DNA from: Clostridia bacterium | GTDB lineage: Bacteria; Bacillota; Clostridia; Oscillospirales; CAG-272 | DNA: 41,144 bases | NCBI GenBank assembly: GCA_017613355.1 | Contig: JAGAEA010000037.1 | Coordinates: forward strand, 1 to 41,144 | Direction of reading: 5' to 3' | Part shown: positions 25,469 to 32,943 of the stretch, piece by piece | How the letters are laid out: each line of letters opens with the position of its first letter | Numbering within the stretch: the first letter of the stretch is position 1 | Notes under the pieces: generated by a model | What the model saw: only the letters and a program-made list of their open reading frames with translations | Databases searched by the model: none | What the model was told of the DNA's origin: nothing | Made by a program: the position numbers and the translations under genes

Positions 25469-26332
25469 TCAATTCCCCGTGACCATCGTGCCCGCGCCTT
25501 CGTCGGTCAGAAGCTCCATGAGGATCGAATGCGGGACGCGACCGTCCATGATGATCACGCACCCGACGCCGCGGTGGATCGCTTCCACACAGCAGTTGAC
25601 TTTCGGGATCATTCCACCCGAAATAATGCCGTCGCGGAAGAGCTGTTCGGTCTCCTTGATGGAGAGTTCGGGGATCAACGTTGCGGGGTCGTTGCGATCG
25701 CGCAGGATGCCCGCAATGTCGGTCATCATAATCAACCGCTCGGCACCGAGCGCACCCGCGATATGCGCGGCGGCGGTGTCGCCGTTGATGTTGTAGGTAC
25801 AGCCGTCGCGGTCACATCCCAGCGTGGAGATCACGGGGATATATCCCCGTTCGAGCAGATCGGTCACGGGAGCGATATTGATATTCGTGATCTCCCCCAC
25901 GTATCCGAGCCGTTCGTCCTTGATCTTCGCCTCGATCAAATGCCCGTCCATGCCCGAAAGTCCGATGGCGCGGCCGCCTTTCATTTCCAACAGGTTGACC
26001 AGCGTTTTGTTGACTTTTCCCGCGAGCACCATTTGCGCAATGTCCACGGTTTCTTTGTCGGTCACGCGCAACCCGTCCACAAACTCGGACTTTTTGCCGA
26101 GTTTATCCATCAGATCGTTGATCTCGGGTCCGCCGCCGTGTACCAGCACGACCTTGACCCCGATCAGGTGCAAAAGAACGATATCCTCCATGACCTGTTG
26201 TTTGAGTTGTTCGTTGACCATCGCGTTGCCGCCGTACTTGACGACCACGATCTTGCCGTTATATTTCTTGATGTTCGGAAGCGCTTGGGTCAATACCTCG
26301 GCACGCTCCGCATTGGAAAACGCATTCTGCAT
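25469..26332 (-). CDS. argB: N-acetylglutamate kinase
   Basis: This 287-residue amino acid kinase phosphorylates N-acetylglutamate. Motifs are VVKYGGNAM near residue 35, VVLVHGGGPEIND near 62, and the nucleotide-binding segment INGDTAAAHIAGALGAERLI near 180. The N-terminal extension (about 25 residues, MQNAFSNAERAEVLTQALP) is like the helix that mediates hexamer assembly and arginine feedback in arginine-sensitive NAGKs, so feedback control is plausible. AAAGGAAA precedes the start. Confidence 0.97.
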   Translation of the reverse strand: MQNAFSNAERAEVLTQALPNIKKYNGKIVVVKYGGNAMVNEQLKQQVMEDIVLLHLIGVKVVLVHGGGPEINDLMDKLGKKSEFVDGLRVTDKETVDIAQMVLAGKVNKTLVNLLEMKGGRAIGLSGMDGHLIEAKIKDERLGYVGEITNINIAPVTDLLERGYIPVISTLGCDRDGCTYNINGDTAAAHIAGALGAERLIMMTDIAGILRDRNDPATLIPELSIKETEQLFRDGIISGGMIPKVNCCVEAIHRGVGCVIIMDGRVPHSILMELLTDEGAGTMVTGN

Positions 26333-26347
26333 ATCCCGTTTCCTTTC

Positions 26348-27565
26348 TCATGTACGGTAATCGCCGTTGATCTTCACGTAGTCGTAGGTCAGGTCACAGC
26401 CCCAAGCCGTGGACGACACGTTTCCCGCGTTCAGCCCGACCTCGATCACGATCTCCTTTTCGGAAAGCACCTTTTTGGCGATCTCTTCCGAAAAATCGAC
26501 GCCCGCGCCGTTCTTGCAAACGGCAACCGTTCCCGCCGCGCTCGTGAACGCAACGTCGATGCGGTTGACGTCCACCTCCGCTCCGCTGTATCCGATAGCG
26601 CAAAGCACGCGACCCCAGTTGGCGTCCGCGCCGAACATGGCGGCTTTGAGCAAGCTGGAACAAATGACGCTCTTCGCAACGGTTTTTGCCACGCCGAGGT
26701 CGGCGGCGCCCGTCACCTTGCATTCCAAAAGTTTGGTCGCGCCCTCGCCGTCGCCCGCGATCATGCGGCAAAGCCCGACCGTGACGGTGTTGAGCGCACG
26801 CATGAACGCGGCAAAATCGTCGCCGTCGGTCGTGATCTCGGCGTTGCCCGCCATCCCGTTGGCAAGGATCGAAACCATGTCGTTGGTGGAAGTGTCGCCG
26901 TCAATACTGACCATGTTGAAGGTGTCGGCAACGTCGGTTTTCAGCGCCTTTGCAAGCATTTCGGAAGAGATCGCCGCGTCGGTCGTGAGAAAGACGAGCA
27001 TGGTTGCCATGTTGGGGTGGATCATGCCGCTTCCCTTCGCCATGCCGCCCAAGCGGCAGACCTTGCCGCCCGCCGTGAATTCCACGGCAACTTCCTTGCG
27101 GATCGTGTCGGTCGTCATAATCCCCTCGGCGGCAGTGACTCCGCCCTCGGGGGAAAGCGCCTTGACGAGAAGCGGGATGCCCGCTTGAATGGGTGCGAGA
27201 TCCAACGGCTGACCGATGACTCCCGTGGACGCGACGATCACGTCCTTCGGAGAAATGCCGAGCGCGTCTCCCACGAGACCGCACATCGCTTCGGCAATCT
27301 CGATGCCGTTTGCATTGCAGGTATTGGCGTTTCCGCTGTTGCAGATGACCGCTTGCGCGCGACCGTTTGCAAGGTTGGATTTCGTTACGATCAGGGGCGC
27401 GCCCTTGACGAGGTTGGTCGTGTAAACGGCGGCAGCCGAAGCGGGAACTTCGCTGTAAATCATCGAGAGATCGCGCTTGGTCTTATTTTTGCGAATGCCG
27501 CAATGAACGCCTGCGGCGGAAAAACCCTTTGCGGCGCAAACGCCGCCTTCCATCAAATGTATCAT
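26348..27565 (-). CDS. argJ: bifunctional glutamate N-acetyltransferase / ornithine acetyltransferase
   Basis: This 405-residue ArgJ belongs to the Ntn-hydrolase-like family that self-cleaves. The conserved site is in GSGMIHPNMATMLVF, with the new N-terminal Thr at residue 188. Other family segments are CNSGNANTCN near 75, STGVIGQPLDL near 113 and MTTDT at 150-154. It recycles acetyl groups between acetylornithine and glutamate; whether it can also use acetyl-CoA cannot be read from sequence. No separate argA is visible, which fits ArgJ providing the cycle. AAAGG lies nine bases before the start. Confidence 0.96.
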   Translation of the reverse strand: MIHLMEGGVCAAKGFSAAGVHCGIRKNKTKRDLSMIYSEVPASAAAVYTTNLVKGAPLIVTKSNLANGRAQAVICNSGNANTCNANGIEIAEAMCGLVGDALGISPKDVIVASTGVIGQPLDLAPIQAGIPLLVKALSPEGGVTAAEGIMTTDTIRKEVAVEFTAGGKVCRLGGMAKGSGMIHPNMATMLVFLTTDAAISSEMLAKALKTDVADTFNMVSIDGDTSTNDMVSILANGMAGNAEITTDGDDFAAFMRALNTVTVGLCRMIAGDGEGATKLLECKVTGAADLGVAKTVAKSVICSSLLKAAMFGADANWGRVLCAIGYSGAEVDVNRIDVAFTSAAGTVAVCKNGAGVDFSEEIAKKVLSEKEIVIEVGLNAGNVSSTAWGCDLTYDYVKINGDYRT

Positions 27566-27596
27566 TTCTGAAAACCTTTCTTTTTCGGTATTTTTT

Positions 27597-28520
27597 TCAA
27601 TTGAGAACCAATCCCGTTGCCTCGGGCAGACCCAACACCAAATTCATGTTCTGAATGGCGGCGCCGGACGCGCCTTTGCCGAGGTTGTCAAATCGGGAAA
27701 CCAGCAAAACGCGCTCTTCGTTGCCGAAAACGGCGACCTGCATATCGTCCCGCCCCGCAAACGCTCCGGCGGAAAGAAACCCGTTTTCGTCGGCGGTTTC
27801 GGCAAAACGGATGAGACCCTTTCCGTAAATCTCCCGATAAACCGAACGAGCCGCGTCCGCGCCGCCGCGGAGCATCCGTCCGTCGATCGGAACGGTCACT
27901 TCCATCCCCGCGTAGTACGGAGCCACGATCGGGCAGAAGCACGGCGGCGAGACGAGAGACCCGTAAACCCGCATTTCGGGAAGATGTTTATGCGCTTGGG
28001 AAAGTCCGTACTGGCGCGGCGCTTCAAGGAGCGGATCGCGGTCGGGCACTTCGTAATCGGCGATCATTTTTTTGCCGCCGCCCGAATACCCCGTTAAGGA
28101 AAAGCAGGAAAGAAACGCATCGGGGGAAAGAACGCCCGCTCGAACCAACGGGGCAACCAAAGCGATAAAACCGCTCGCGTGGCACCCGGGGTTGGCGATT
28201 CGCTTCGAGGAACAAATTTTTTCCCGCTGTCCGTCGAGTTCGGGAAATCCGTAAACCCAGCCGTCCGCCGTCCGATGTGCCGTTGAGGTGTCGATGACGA
28301 CGGTGTTCGGATTTTGCACAAGTCCCACCGCTTCCACCGCCGCCGCGTCGGGAAGGCAAAGGAACACCACGTCGGCGCGATTCATGCATTCGGCGCGGGC
28401 AGCAGGGTCTTTTCGCCGATCGTCGGGAAGGGTCAATACCGTCAGATCGCTCCGTGCGGCAAGCCGCTCATGGATCCGCAGACCGGTCGTTCCCGCGGCG
28501 CCGTCAATAAAAATCTTCAT
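27597..28520 (-). CDS. argC: N-acetyl-gamma-glutamyl-phosphate reductase (short class)
   Basis: This 307-residue NADP-dependent reductase has an N-terminal Rossmann motif KIFIDGAAGTTGLRIHERL and the catalytic Cys in RIANPGCHASGFIALVAPL near residue 115. It also contains SLTGYSGGGKKMI and LPEMRVYGSL. The short length and the IFIDGAAGTTG start are those of the second ArgC class rather than the longer Bacillus-type enzyme. Two adjacent ATGs occur at 28523 and 28520; the second has the better spacing from GGAG. It is the first gene of the arg-car operon, after a consensus promoter. Confidence 0.95.
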   Translation of the reverse strand: MKIFIDGAAGTTGLRIHERLAARSDLTVLTLPDDRRKDPAARAECMNRADVVFLCLPDAAAVEAVGLVQNPNTVVIDTSTAHRTADGWVYGFPELDGQREKICSSKRIANPGCHASGFIALVAPLVRAGVLSPDAFLSCFSLTGYSGGGKKMIADYEVPDRDPLLEAPRQYGLSQAHKHLPEMRVYGSLVSPPCFCPIVAPYYAGMEVTVPIDGRMLRGGADAARSVYREIYGKGLIRFAETADENGFLSAGAFAGRDDMQVAVFGNEERVLLVSRFDNLGKGASGAAIQNMNLVLGLPEATGLVLN

Positions 28521-28606
28521 CATAAAACTCCGATTCCGATCGGCGAACGCTCGTTTTCCGCTTTTCGGAAAGCCCTCGCGACGCCGTTGTATTTTATCTT
28601 TTCTAT

Positions 28607-28635
28607 ATTATACACAAGTTCTTGCGGTTTGTCAA
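28607..28635 (-). promoter_or_regulatory. consensus sigma-A promoter of the arg-car operon
   Basis: TTGACA (28630-28635) and TATAAT (28607-28612), both perfect consensus on the minus strand, are 17 bases apart, about 85 bases upstream of argC. ArgR-like boxes lie directly upstream. Confidence 0.88.
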
Positions 28636-28642
28636 GAGAAAA

Positions 28643-28731
28643 AATGAAAAAATATTCATGTTTTTTCAAAAAAAATGTATTCTATTCATTTTTTGATGAA
28701 TATTCGGCATATTTTATGAATTTTTCGGTAT
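28643..28731 (-). promoter_or_regulatory. array of ArgR/AhrC-like boxes
   Basis: On the minus strand CATGAATATTTTTTCATT (28643-28660) and AATGAATAGAATACATTT (28673-28690) fit the 18-base ARG box well. Two weaker candidates lie at 28695-28712 and 28714-28731. The closest box ends eight bases from the -35 of the argC promoter. Control by ArgR and arginine is inferred; no argR gene is in the window. Confidence 0.55.
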
Positions 28732-28802
28732 ATTTCCACGATTTTTCGTTTGCGCTTCGGTCATTTCGTTCCGTTTGTCCTTTTCGATGAAAGAAAAAAT
28801 AA

Positions 28803-28834
28803 CAAAAAAGGACTTTTCCGCGAGAAAAAGTCCT
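28803..28834 (-). terminator. intrinsic terminator after the GNAT gene
   Basis: AGGACTTTT (28826-28834, minus strand) pairs with AAAAGTCCT (28810-28818) around a seven-base loop, and a run of six T residues follows. It isolates the upstream gene from the arg promoter region. Confidence 0.85.
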
Positions 28835-28848
28835 CTTTCCGAAGTTTT

Positions 28849-29358
28849 TTATCGGACGATCTTTTGAAACGCGATGCGCTCGGAACTGATGTCGTCCCGA
28901 ACGCCGTCCGGAAATACGCGGATGACTCCGCACCGCCGGAATCCTGCGGCAGTCAGCGCCGCCTGCATGGCGCGATTGTCCGCGTGGGTATCCACGCGCA
29001 GATTATTCGTAACCCGCGAACTCCACTCCACGGCGGCTCGAAGGACTCCGCGCGCGACGCCGTCCGACGCGATGCGGTGGATCGCGCCGTAAGGCTCGTT
29101 GTTGAGCCATGCACCGTCGATTTCGCGGTAGGTCTCATCCTCGCCGAGATAAAACGCGAACACGCCGCAAATGCGTTCGCCATCCGCAATCACGTAGCCG
29201 TGTCCCTCGGGGGAACAGTCCTCGCGGATCATGTCGTCTGGCGGCCACACGTCGCCCCATTGGGTCGGGTTTCCGCTCTCGCGCATCCGGCGGCGCGCGT
29301 CGGCATAAATTTCGAGAACGCGGGGGATGTCCTCTTTAACGGATTTTCGGATCTTCAT
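28849..29358 (-). CDS. GNAT family N-acetyltransferase
   Basis: This 169-residue protein has the GNAT order. It starts MKIRKSVKEDIPRVLEIYA, and a central strand (GHGYVIADGERICGVFAFYL) is followed by the acetyl-CoA-binding region around HRIASDGVARGVLRAAVEWS. The segment LRVDTHADNRAMQAALTAAG plus FRRCGVIRV closes the fold. The substrate cannot be told from sequence; similar small GNATs acetylate amino groups on small molecules or protein N-termini. The start at 29358 has AAGGAAA upstream. The gene lies 19 bases after the antiporter gene, so the two may be co-transcribed. Confidence 0.85.
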   Translation of the reverse strand: MKIRKSVKEDIPRVLEIYADARRRMRESGNPTQWGDVWPPDDMIREDCSPEGHGYVIADGERICGVFAFYLGEDETYREIDGAWLNNEPYGAIHRIASDGVARGVLRAAVEWSSRVTNNLRVDTHADNRAMQAALTAAGFRRCGVIRVFPDGVRDDISSERIAFQKIVR

Positions 29359-29377
29359 TTTTTCGGTTTCCTTCCGG

Positions 29378-30448
29378 TCAAATAACAAATTGAAACACGC
29401 AGAACCCCGCATACAGGCAGAGAAGCAGAATGCCCTGCCAGCGTGCGAGCTTCCCGCGAAGCAACGCGGGAACCGTCAGGATCAGCATGACGCAAGCCAT
29501 GAGCGGCAAGTCGATCACAAGAGATGTGTTCACCCCGCCGATGAAAGAGGTCGCGGGGACGTCAAACGGACGCAGGGTGATCGAAAGTCCGCAAACCAGA
29601 ACAAGGTTGAACAGGTTTGCTCCGATGATGTTGCCGATGGACAAGGCGCTGTGTCCCTTGATGAGCGACGTGATCGCCGTGATCAACTCGGGAAGCGAGG
29701 TGCCGAGCGCCACGAAAGTCAGTGCGATGACCGTGGAGGGAACGCCCATCTTTTGGGCAAGCTCGGTGCCGTTATCCACCAAAAGCCGCGCGCCGACGGC
29801 GATCAGCGCCGCTCCGACGATGAGAAACGCAAGGTCTTTCAAGAGCGCGAGACGGGCTTTTTTCTTTTCCGCCGACGGGTCGGGCGCATCGGTTTCCGGT
29901 TGCTCCTCGGGCACGTCGGAACCGACGGCCGCGGCTTCGGACGAAAACTCCATGGGTTCTTCGGGGGCTTGTCCTTCGGCAAGCGCGGGCAAGGGATTTC
30001 GCTTCGCTTCGCGAACGGAAAGGATCATATAAACGAGGAAGATCGCGAGCAACACGATCCCGACGGGTCGGGCAAACGTTCCCGCAAAATACGACACCGC
30101 ACAATAAAGAACGGCTGACAGAAAGAAGAAAACGACAGGCAGTTTCATGCTCCGCCGGTTCACCGCCCCCGGGCGCACGGCGATGGTGACCGCCGCGATC
30201 AAAGCCGCGTTGCAAATGATCGAGCCGACGGCGTTTCCGTAGGACATCTCGGACTGTCCCTGCACCGCCGAAGTGGCGGACACCATCACCTCGGGCAGGG
30301 TCGTGCCGATGGAGACCACCGTGGCGCCGATCAGGATTTCCGGCAGACGGAAGCGCCGCGCAACGCCGACCGCGCCGTCCACAAACCAATCCCCGCCCTT
30401 GATGAGCAGAACCAACCCCAGGATAAACAGCAATATCGGTTTTACCAT
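29378..30448 (-). CDS. calcium/sodium antiporter family membrane protein (CaCA, YrbG-like)
   Basis: This 356-residue protein has two homologous halves of about five helices each. The alpha-repeat motifs are GTTLPEVMVSATSAVQGQ with GNAVGSIICNAALIAA in the first half, and GTSLPELITAITSLIKGH with GNIIGANLFNLVLV in the second. These acidic GxxxPE and GNxxGS/AN motifs bind the exchanged cations in CaCA exchangers. Between the halves lies an acidic, Pro/Glu-rich cytoplasmic linker (about residues 180-220). The ion specificity cannot be told here. AAAAAGGAGAA precedes the start. Confidence 0.88.
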   Translation of the reverse strand: MVKPILLFILGLVLLIKGGDWFVDGAVGVARRFRLPEILIGATVVSIGTTLPEVMVSATSAVQGQSEMSYGNAVGSIICNAALIAAVTIAVRPGAVNRRSMKLPVVFFFLSAVLYCAVSYFAGTFARPVGIVLLAIFLVYMILSVREAKRNPLPALAEGQAPEEPMEFSSEAAAVGSDVPEEQPETDAPDPSAEKKKARLALLKDLAFLIVGAALIAVGARLLVDNGTELAQKMGVPSTVIALTFVALGTSLPELITAITSLIKGHSALSIGNIIGANLFNLVLVCGLSITLRPFDVPATSFIGGVNTSLVIDLPLMACVMLILTVPALLRGKLARWQGILLLCLYAGFCVFQFVI

Positions 30449-30529
30449 GTTTCATTCTCCTTTTTCAAACGTCCTTTTTCAAATACGAAACCGTAAATTT
30501 TCACCCCGTGCGGCCGAAAAACGGTGTTT

Positions 30530-31132
30530 TCAGAAAAAACCTTTCACAAATATTTCGATCCCGATGGCAATTAAGATCACGCCGCCGAGGATCGACGCGC
30601 GCCAAGCAAGAAGCGTTCCGAATTTGCGTCCCAGATAAACGCCCGCCATGCAGATCGCAAAGGTTGTCAGCGCGATGAGGAGCGCCTCGACCAGCGCCGC
30701 CGCCCAACCGTAATCCGCGATCGTGAAGCCGACGGAAAGCGCGTCGATGGAAGTTGCGATCCCCTGAACGAGAAGCACGCGAACCCCCAACGAGGTCACC
30801 GTACTCTCTTCGCCGTCGGGGTCGTCGGATCTGCGCCCGCGGATCCCTTCGGCGAGCATCTTTCCGCCGATCCAGCAAAGCAGGATCAACGCGATCCACG
30901 GGATGAATTTGCGGAACGCCTCGAATTTTTCCGCCGCCGTATGCACCAAAATCCATCCCGCCAGCGGCATAAGCGCCTGAAACGCCCCGAACGTTCCCGC
31001 AATCGCCGTCGCGCGCCCGCGGCGCATGGACGGGTCGTTCATCCCGTTTGCGAGAGAGACCGAAAACGCGTCCATCGCAAGCCCGACCCCAAGCAGGATA
31101 CTATTGAAGAAAAAAAGAAAATTCCAAGTCAT
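30530..31132 (-). CDS. mntP: manganese efflux pump MntP
   Basis: This 200-residue protein has about six transmembrane helices and the duplicated MntP core, LAMDAFSVSLANGM near residue 19 and GIATSIDALSVGFTIADYG near 130, with conserved intramembrane Asp residues. GAFQALMPLAGW is also diagnostic. MntP exports excess Mn2+ from the cytoplasm. The start at 31132 gives the usual family length; the longer frame runs through a riboswitch. The yybP-ykoY element upstream independently supports the manganese assignment. Confidence 0.95.
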   Translation of the reverse strand: MTWNFLFFFNSILLGVGLAMDAFSVSLANGMNDPSMRRGRATAIAGTFGAFQALMPLAGWILVHTAAEKFEAFRKFIPWIALILLCWIGGKMLAEGIRGRRSDDPDGEESTVTSLGVRVLLVQGIATSIDALSVGFTIADYGWAAALVEALLIALTTFAICMAGVYLGRKFGTLLAWRASILGGVILIAIGIEIFVKGFF

Positions 31133-31153
31133 CGTCGGTTCCGACACACTCCG

Positions 31154-31192
31154 AAAAATAAAAATCCGTCTACCGAAAAACGATAGCGGATT
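31154..31192 (-). terminator. riboswitch expression-platform terminator before mntP
   Basis: On the minus strand AATCCG/CTATCG pairs with CGGTAG/CGGATT around TTTTT (31163-31192), with one bulged base, and is followed by a T-rich tail (31154-31162). It lies between the Mn2+ aptamer and mntP, as expected of a transcriptional ON switch. Confidence 0.72.
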
Positions 31193-31198
31193 CTTCTT

Positions 31199-31325
31199 CG
31201 CAGAAAGACCCCATGCATCGCCTCGGCAACGCATGAGTCTCGCAATTTCAAACAAGCCAGACGCGAAATGCGACGGGATGTTGGCTTGTTCCCGCGGCGG
31301 CGCCGCGTTTGCTACTCCCTCAAGC
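31199..31325 (-). ncRNA. yybP-ykoY manganese riboswitch aptamer
   Basis: The minus strand carries GAGGGAGTAGCAAACGCGG near the 5' side, GCCAACATCC in the middle and GAGACTCATGCGTTGCCGAG plus GATGCATGGGGTC on the 3' side. These match the conserved elements of yybP-ykoY RNAs, which sense Mn2+ and often precede mntP. The exact ends are approximate. Confidence 0.85.
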
Positions 31326-31331
31326 GTTCTT

Positions 31332-31360
31332 ATTCTACCATATTTTATTCGCTTTGTCAA
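31332..31360 (-). promoter_or_regulatory. sigma-A promoter of the mntP riboswitch transcript
   Basis: TTGACA (31355-31360) and TAGAAT (31332-31337) on the minus strand are 17 bases apart and place the transcript start just before the aptamer. Confidence 0.85.
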
Positions 31361-31424
31361 TCGTTTTTACAAAAATCCGGAAAAAATGTTTTTTCGCAGT
31401 CTGCCGAAAAAACCGAAAAAACTA

Positions 31425-31453
31425 TTTACAAAGGCGGGAAAATCGTGTATAAT
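31425..31453 (+). promoter_or_regulatory. sigma-A promoter of cysE-tmk
   Basis: TTTACA (31425-31430) and TATAAT (31448-31453) are 17 bases apart on the plus strand, about 31 bases before the cysE start and divergent from mntP. No T-box or other leader structure fits in the short 5' region. Confidence 0.82.
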
Positions 31454-31484
31454 GGTATCAGAATACAAAAAACGGAGGTGCCGC

Positions 31485-32198
31485 ATGGACAAGAACAAGT
31501 CCTCCGCAGAAGCAATCTTCCCGATTTTCTCCGAATTGCGCGGGGAAATTCACGATATGATCCAAGCCGTGAAAAGCAAGGATCCCGCCGCGCGCAACAG
31601 CGCGGAGATCCTTTTGCTCTATTCGGGCGTTCACGCGCTCCTCGCGCATCGCGTGGCGCATCGCCTGTACCAAAACGGCTATTTCTTTTCCGCCCGCGCC
31701 ATCAGCCAGCTTTCCCGATTTTTCACCGGCATCGAAATTCACCCGGGCGCAAAGATCGGCAAAGGGCTCTTCATCGACCACGGCATGGGCGTTGTGATCG
31801 GAGAAACGACCGAAATCGGCGACAACTGCACGATCTACCAGGGCGTAACGCTCGGCGGTACGGGAAAAGACGTTGGAAAACGTCACCCGACGATCGGGGA
31901 CAACGTGATGATCGGCGCGGGCGCAAAAGTGCTCGGGCCTGTGAAAGTCGGCTCTAACAGTAAGATCGCTTCCAACGCGGTCGTCATTCGCGAGGTACCC
32001 GAAAACTGCACCGCCGTCGGCATTCCCGCCCGCGTGGTGCGCCGCGACGGTATTCGCGTTTACGACCAGATGGATCAATGCCACCTGCCAGACCCGATCG
32101 TGCAAGAGATCGCCGCGCTCAAAGCGCGCCTTGCGAAACTGGAAGGACACCCTTTGTCAAGTTCTCCCGAACCGCCGAAGGACGGTGACGCGCAATGA
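31485..32198 (+). CDS. cysE: serine O-acetyltransferase
   Basis: This 237-residue protein acetylates serine for cysteine synthesis. An N-terminal helical domain (SAEILLLYSGVHALLAHRVAH) leads into a left-handed beta helix of hexapeptide repeats: FFTGIEIHPGAKIGKGLFID, HGMGVVIGETTEIGDNCTIY, QGVTLGGTG and KRHPTIGDNVMIGAGAKVLG. The catalytic His-Asp region is in IDHGMG. The tail (LEGHPLSSSPEPPKDGDAQ) is Pro/Ser-rich and longer than usual. GGAGGTG lies directly before the ATG at 31485. The stop overlaps the tmk start by four bases. Confidence 0.96.
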   Translation: MDKNKSSAEAIFPIFSELRGEIHDMIQAVKSKDPAARNSAEILLLYSGVHALLAHRVAHRLYQNGYFFSARAISQLSRFFTGIEIHPGAKIGKGLFIDHGMGVVIGETTEIGDNCTIYQGVTLGGTGKDVGKRHPTIGDNVMIGAGAKVLGPVKVGSNSKIASNAVVIREVPENCTAVGIPARVVRRDGIRVYDQMDQCHLPDPIVQEIAALKARLAKLEGHPLSSSPEPPKDGDAQ

Positions 32199-32836
32199 CC
32201 GCGGAAAGTACGCGCGGGCGTTTTATCGTGTTCGAGGGGATCGACGGCGCGGGAAAAACCACGCAGATCGAACTGCTTGAAACCTACTTGCGGGAACGGG
32301 GCAGAAAGGTGTTCCGCACCGCCGAACCGACCGACTCTACGATCGGGCGGATGCTCCGCGACGCGCTTTCGGGCACGGTGTCGCGCACCGCTTGCGAGCT
32401 TGCCGCGCTCTTTACGCTCGATCGCGTCAGCCACAACGTCGATCCCGAAAACGGAATTGGGCAAGCGCTCGCGCGGGGAATGGACGTGATCTGCGACCGC
32501 TACTATTATTCCACCCTCGCCTATCAGGGTTCGGAAACCGACGCGAAATGGGTCCGCGACATGAACCTGAATTGTCCCGAGATCCGCCGTCCCGATCTTT
32601 GCGTGTTTCTCGACCTTTCCCCCGAAGAAAGCATGGCGCGCATTTCCCACAGGAACGCATCAAGAGAGATTTTCGAGACGCGAGAACGTTTGGAACGAGT
32701 GCGAGCGCAGTTTTACCGCGTTTGGGACGAACTTCCCGACGAGAACGTTCAGATTGCGGATGCCGCTCGTTCAATTGAGGAAATACAAACGGATATCCGC
32801 CGCATGGTGGATCGTCTTACCGTAAACGAAACATAA
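32195..32836 (+). CDS. tmk: thymidylate kinase
   Basis: This 213-residue P-loop kinase phosphorylates dTMP to dTDP. Walker A is FEGIDGAGKTTQ at residues 13-24. AEPTDSTIGRML, the DR(Y/H) motif CDRYYYSTLAYQG near 99-111, and the LID-region segment SRE(I)FETRERLERVR near 155-170 complete the family pattern. The pairing with cysE by a four-base overlap is unusual, since tmk more often lies near holB or recR. A long terminator follows. Confidence 0.94.
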   Translation: MTAESTRGRFIVFEGIDGAGKTTQIELLETYLRERGRKVFRTAEPTDSTIGRMLRDALSGTVSRTACELAALFTLDRVSHNVDPENGIGQALARGMDVICDRYYYSTLAYQGSETDAKWVRDMNLNCPEIRRPDLCVFLDLSPEESMARISHRNASREIFETRERLERVRAQFYRVWDELPDENVQIADAARSIEEIQTDIRRMVDRLTVNET

Positions 32837-32884
32837 AAACAGCCCCGTAAAAATCGAAAACGCGATTTTTACGGGGCTGTTTTT
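32835..32884. terminator. bidirectional terminator between tmk and pepD
   Basis: A perfect 22-base stem (32835-32856 with 32863-32884) has core AGCCCCGTAAAAATCG and a six-base loop. It is flanked by A- and T-runs, so it can end both convergent transcripts. Confidence 0.92.
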
Positions 32885-32943
32885 ATTCTGAATTTTAGAA
32901 TGATAACAAGTCTTATTATAATTGATTAGACTCAAACTTCTTT

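Noticed and set aside
25529-27571. A 680-codon plus-strand frame opposite argB and argJ
   Set aside because: It spans two well-supported minus-strand genes and their junction, with Arg/His-rich composition and no family resemblance.
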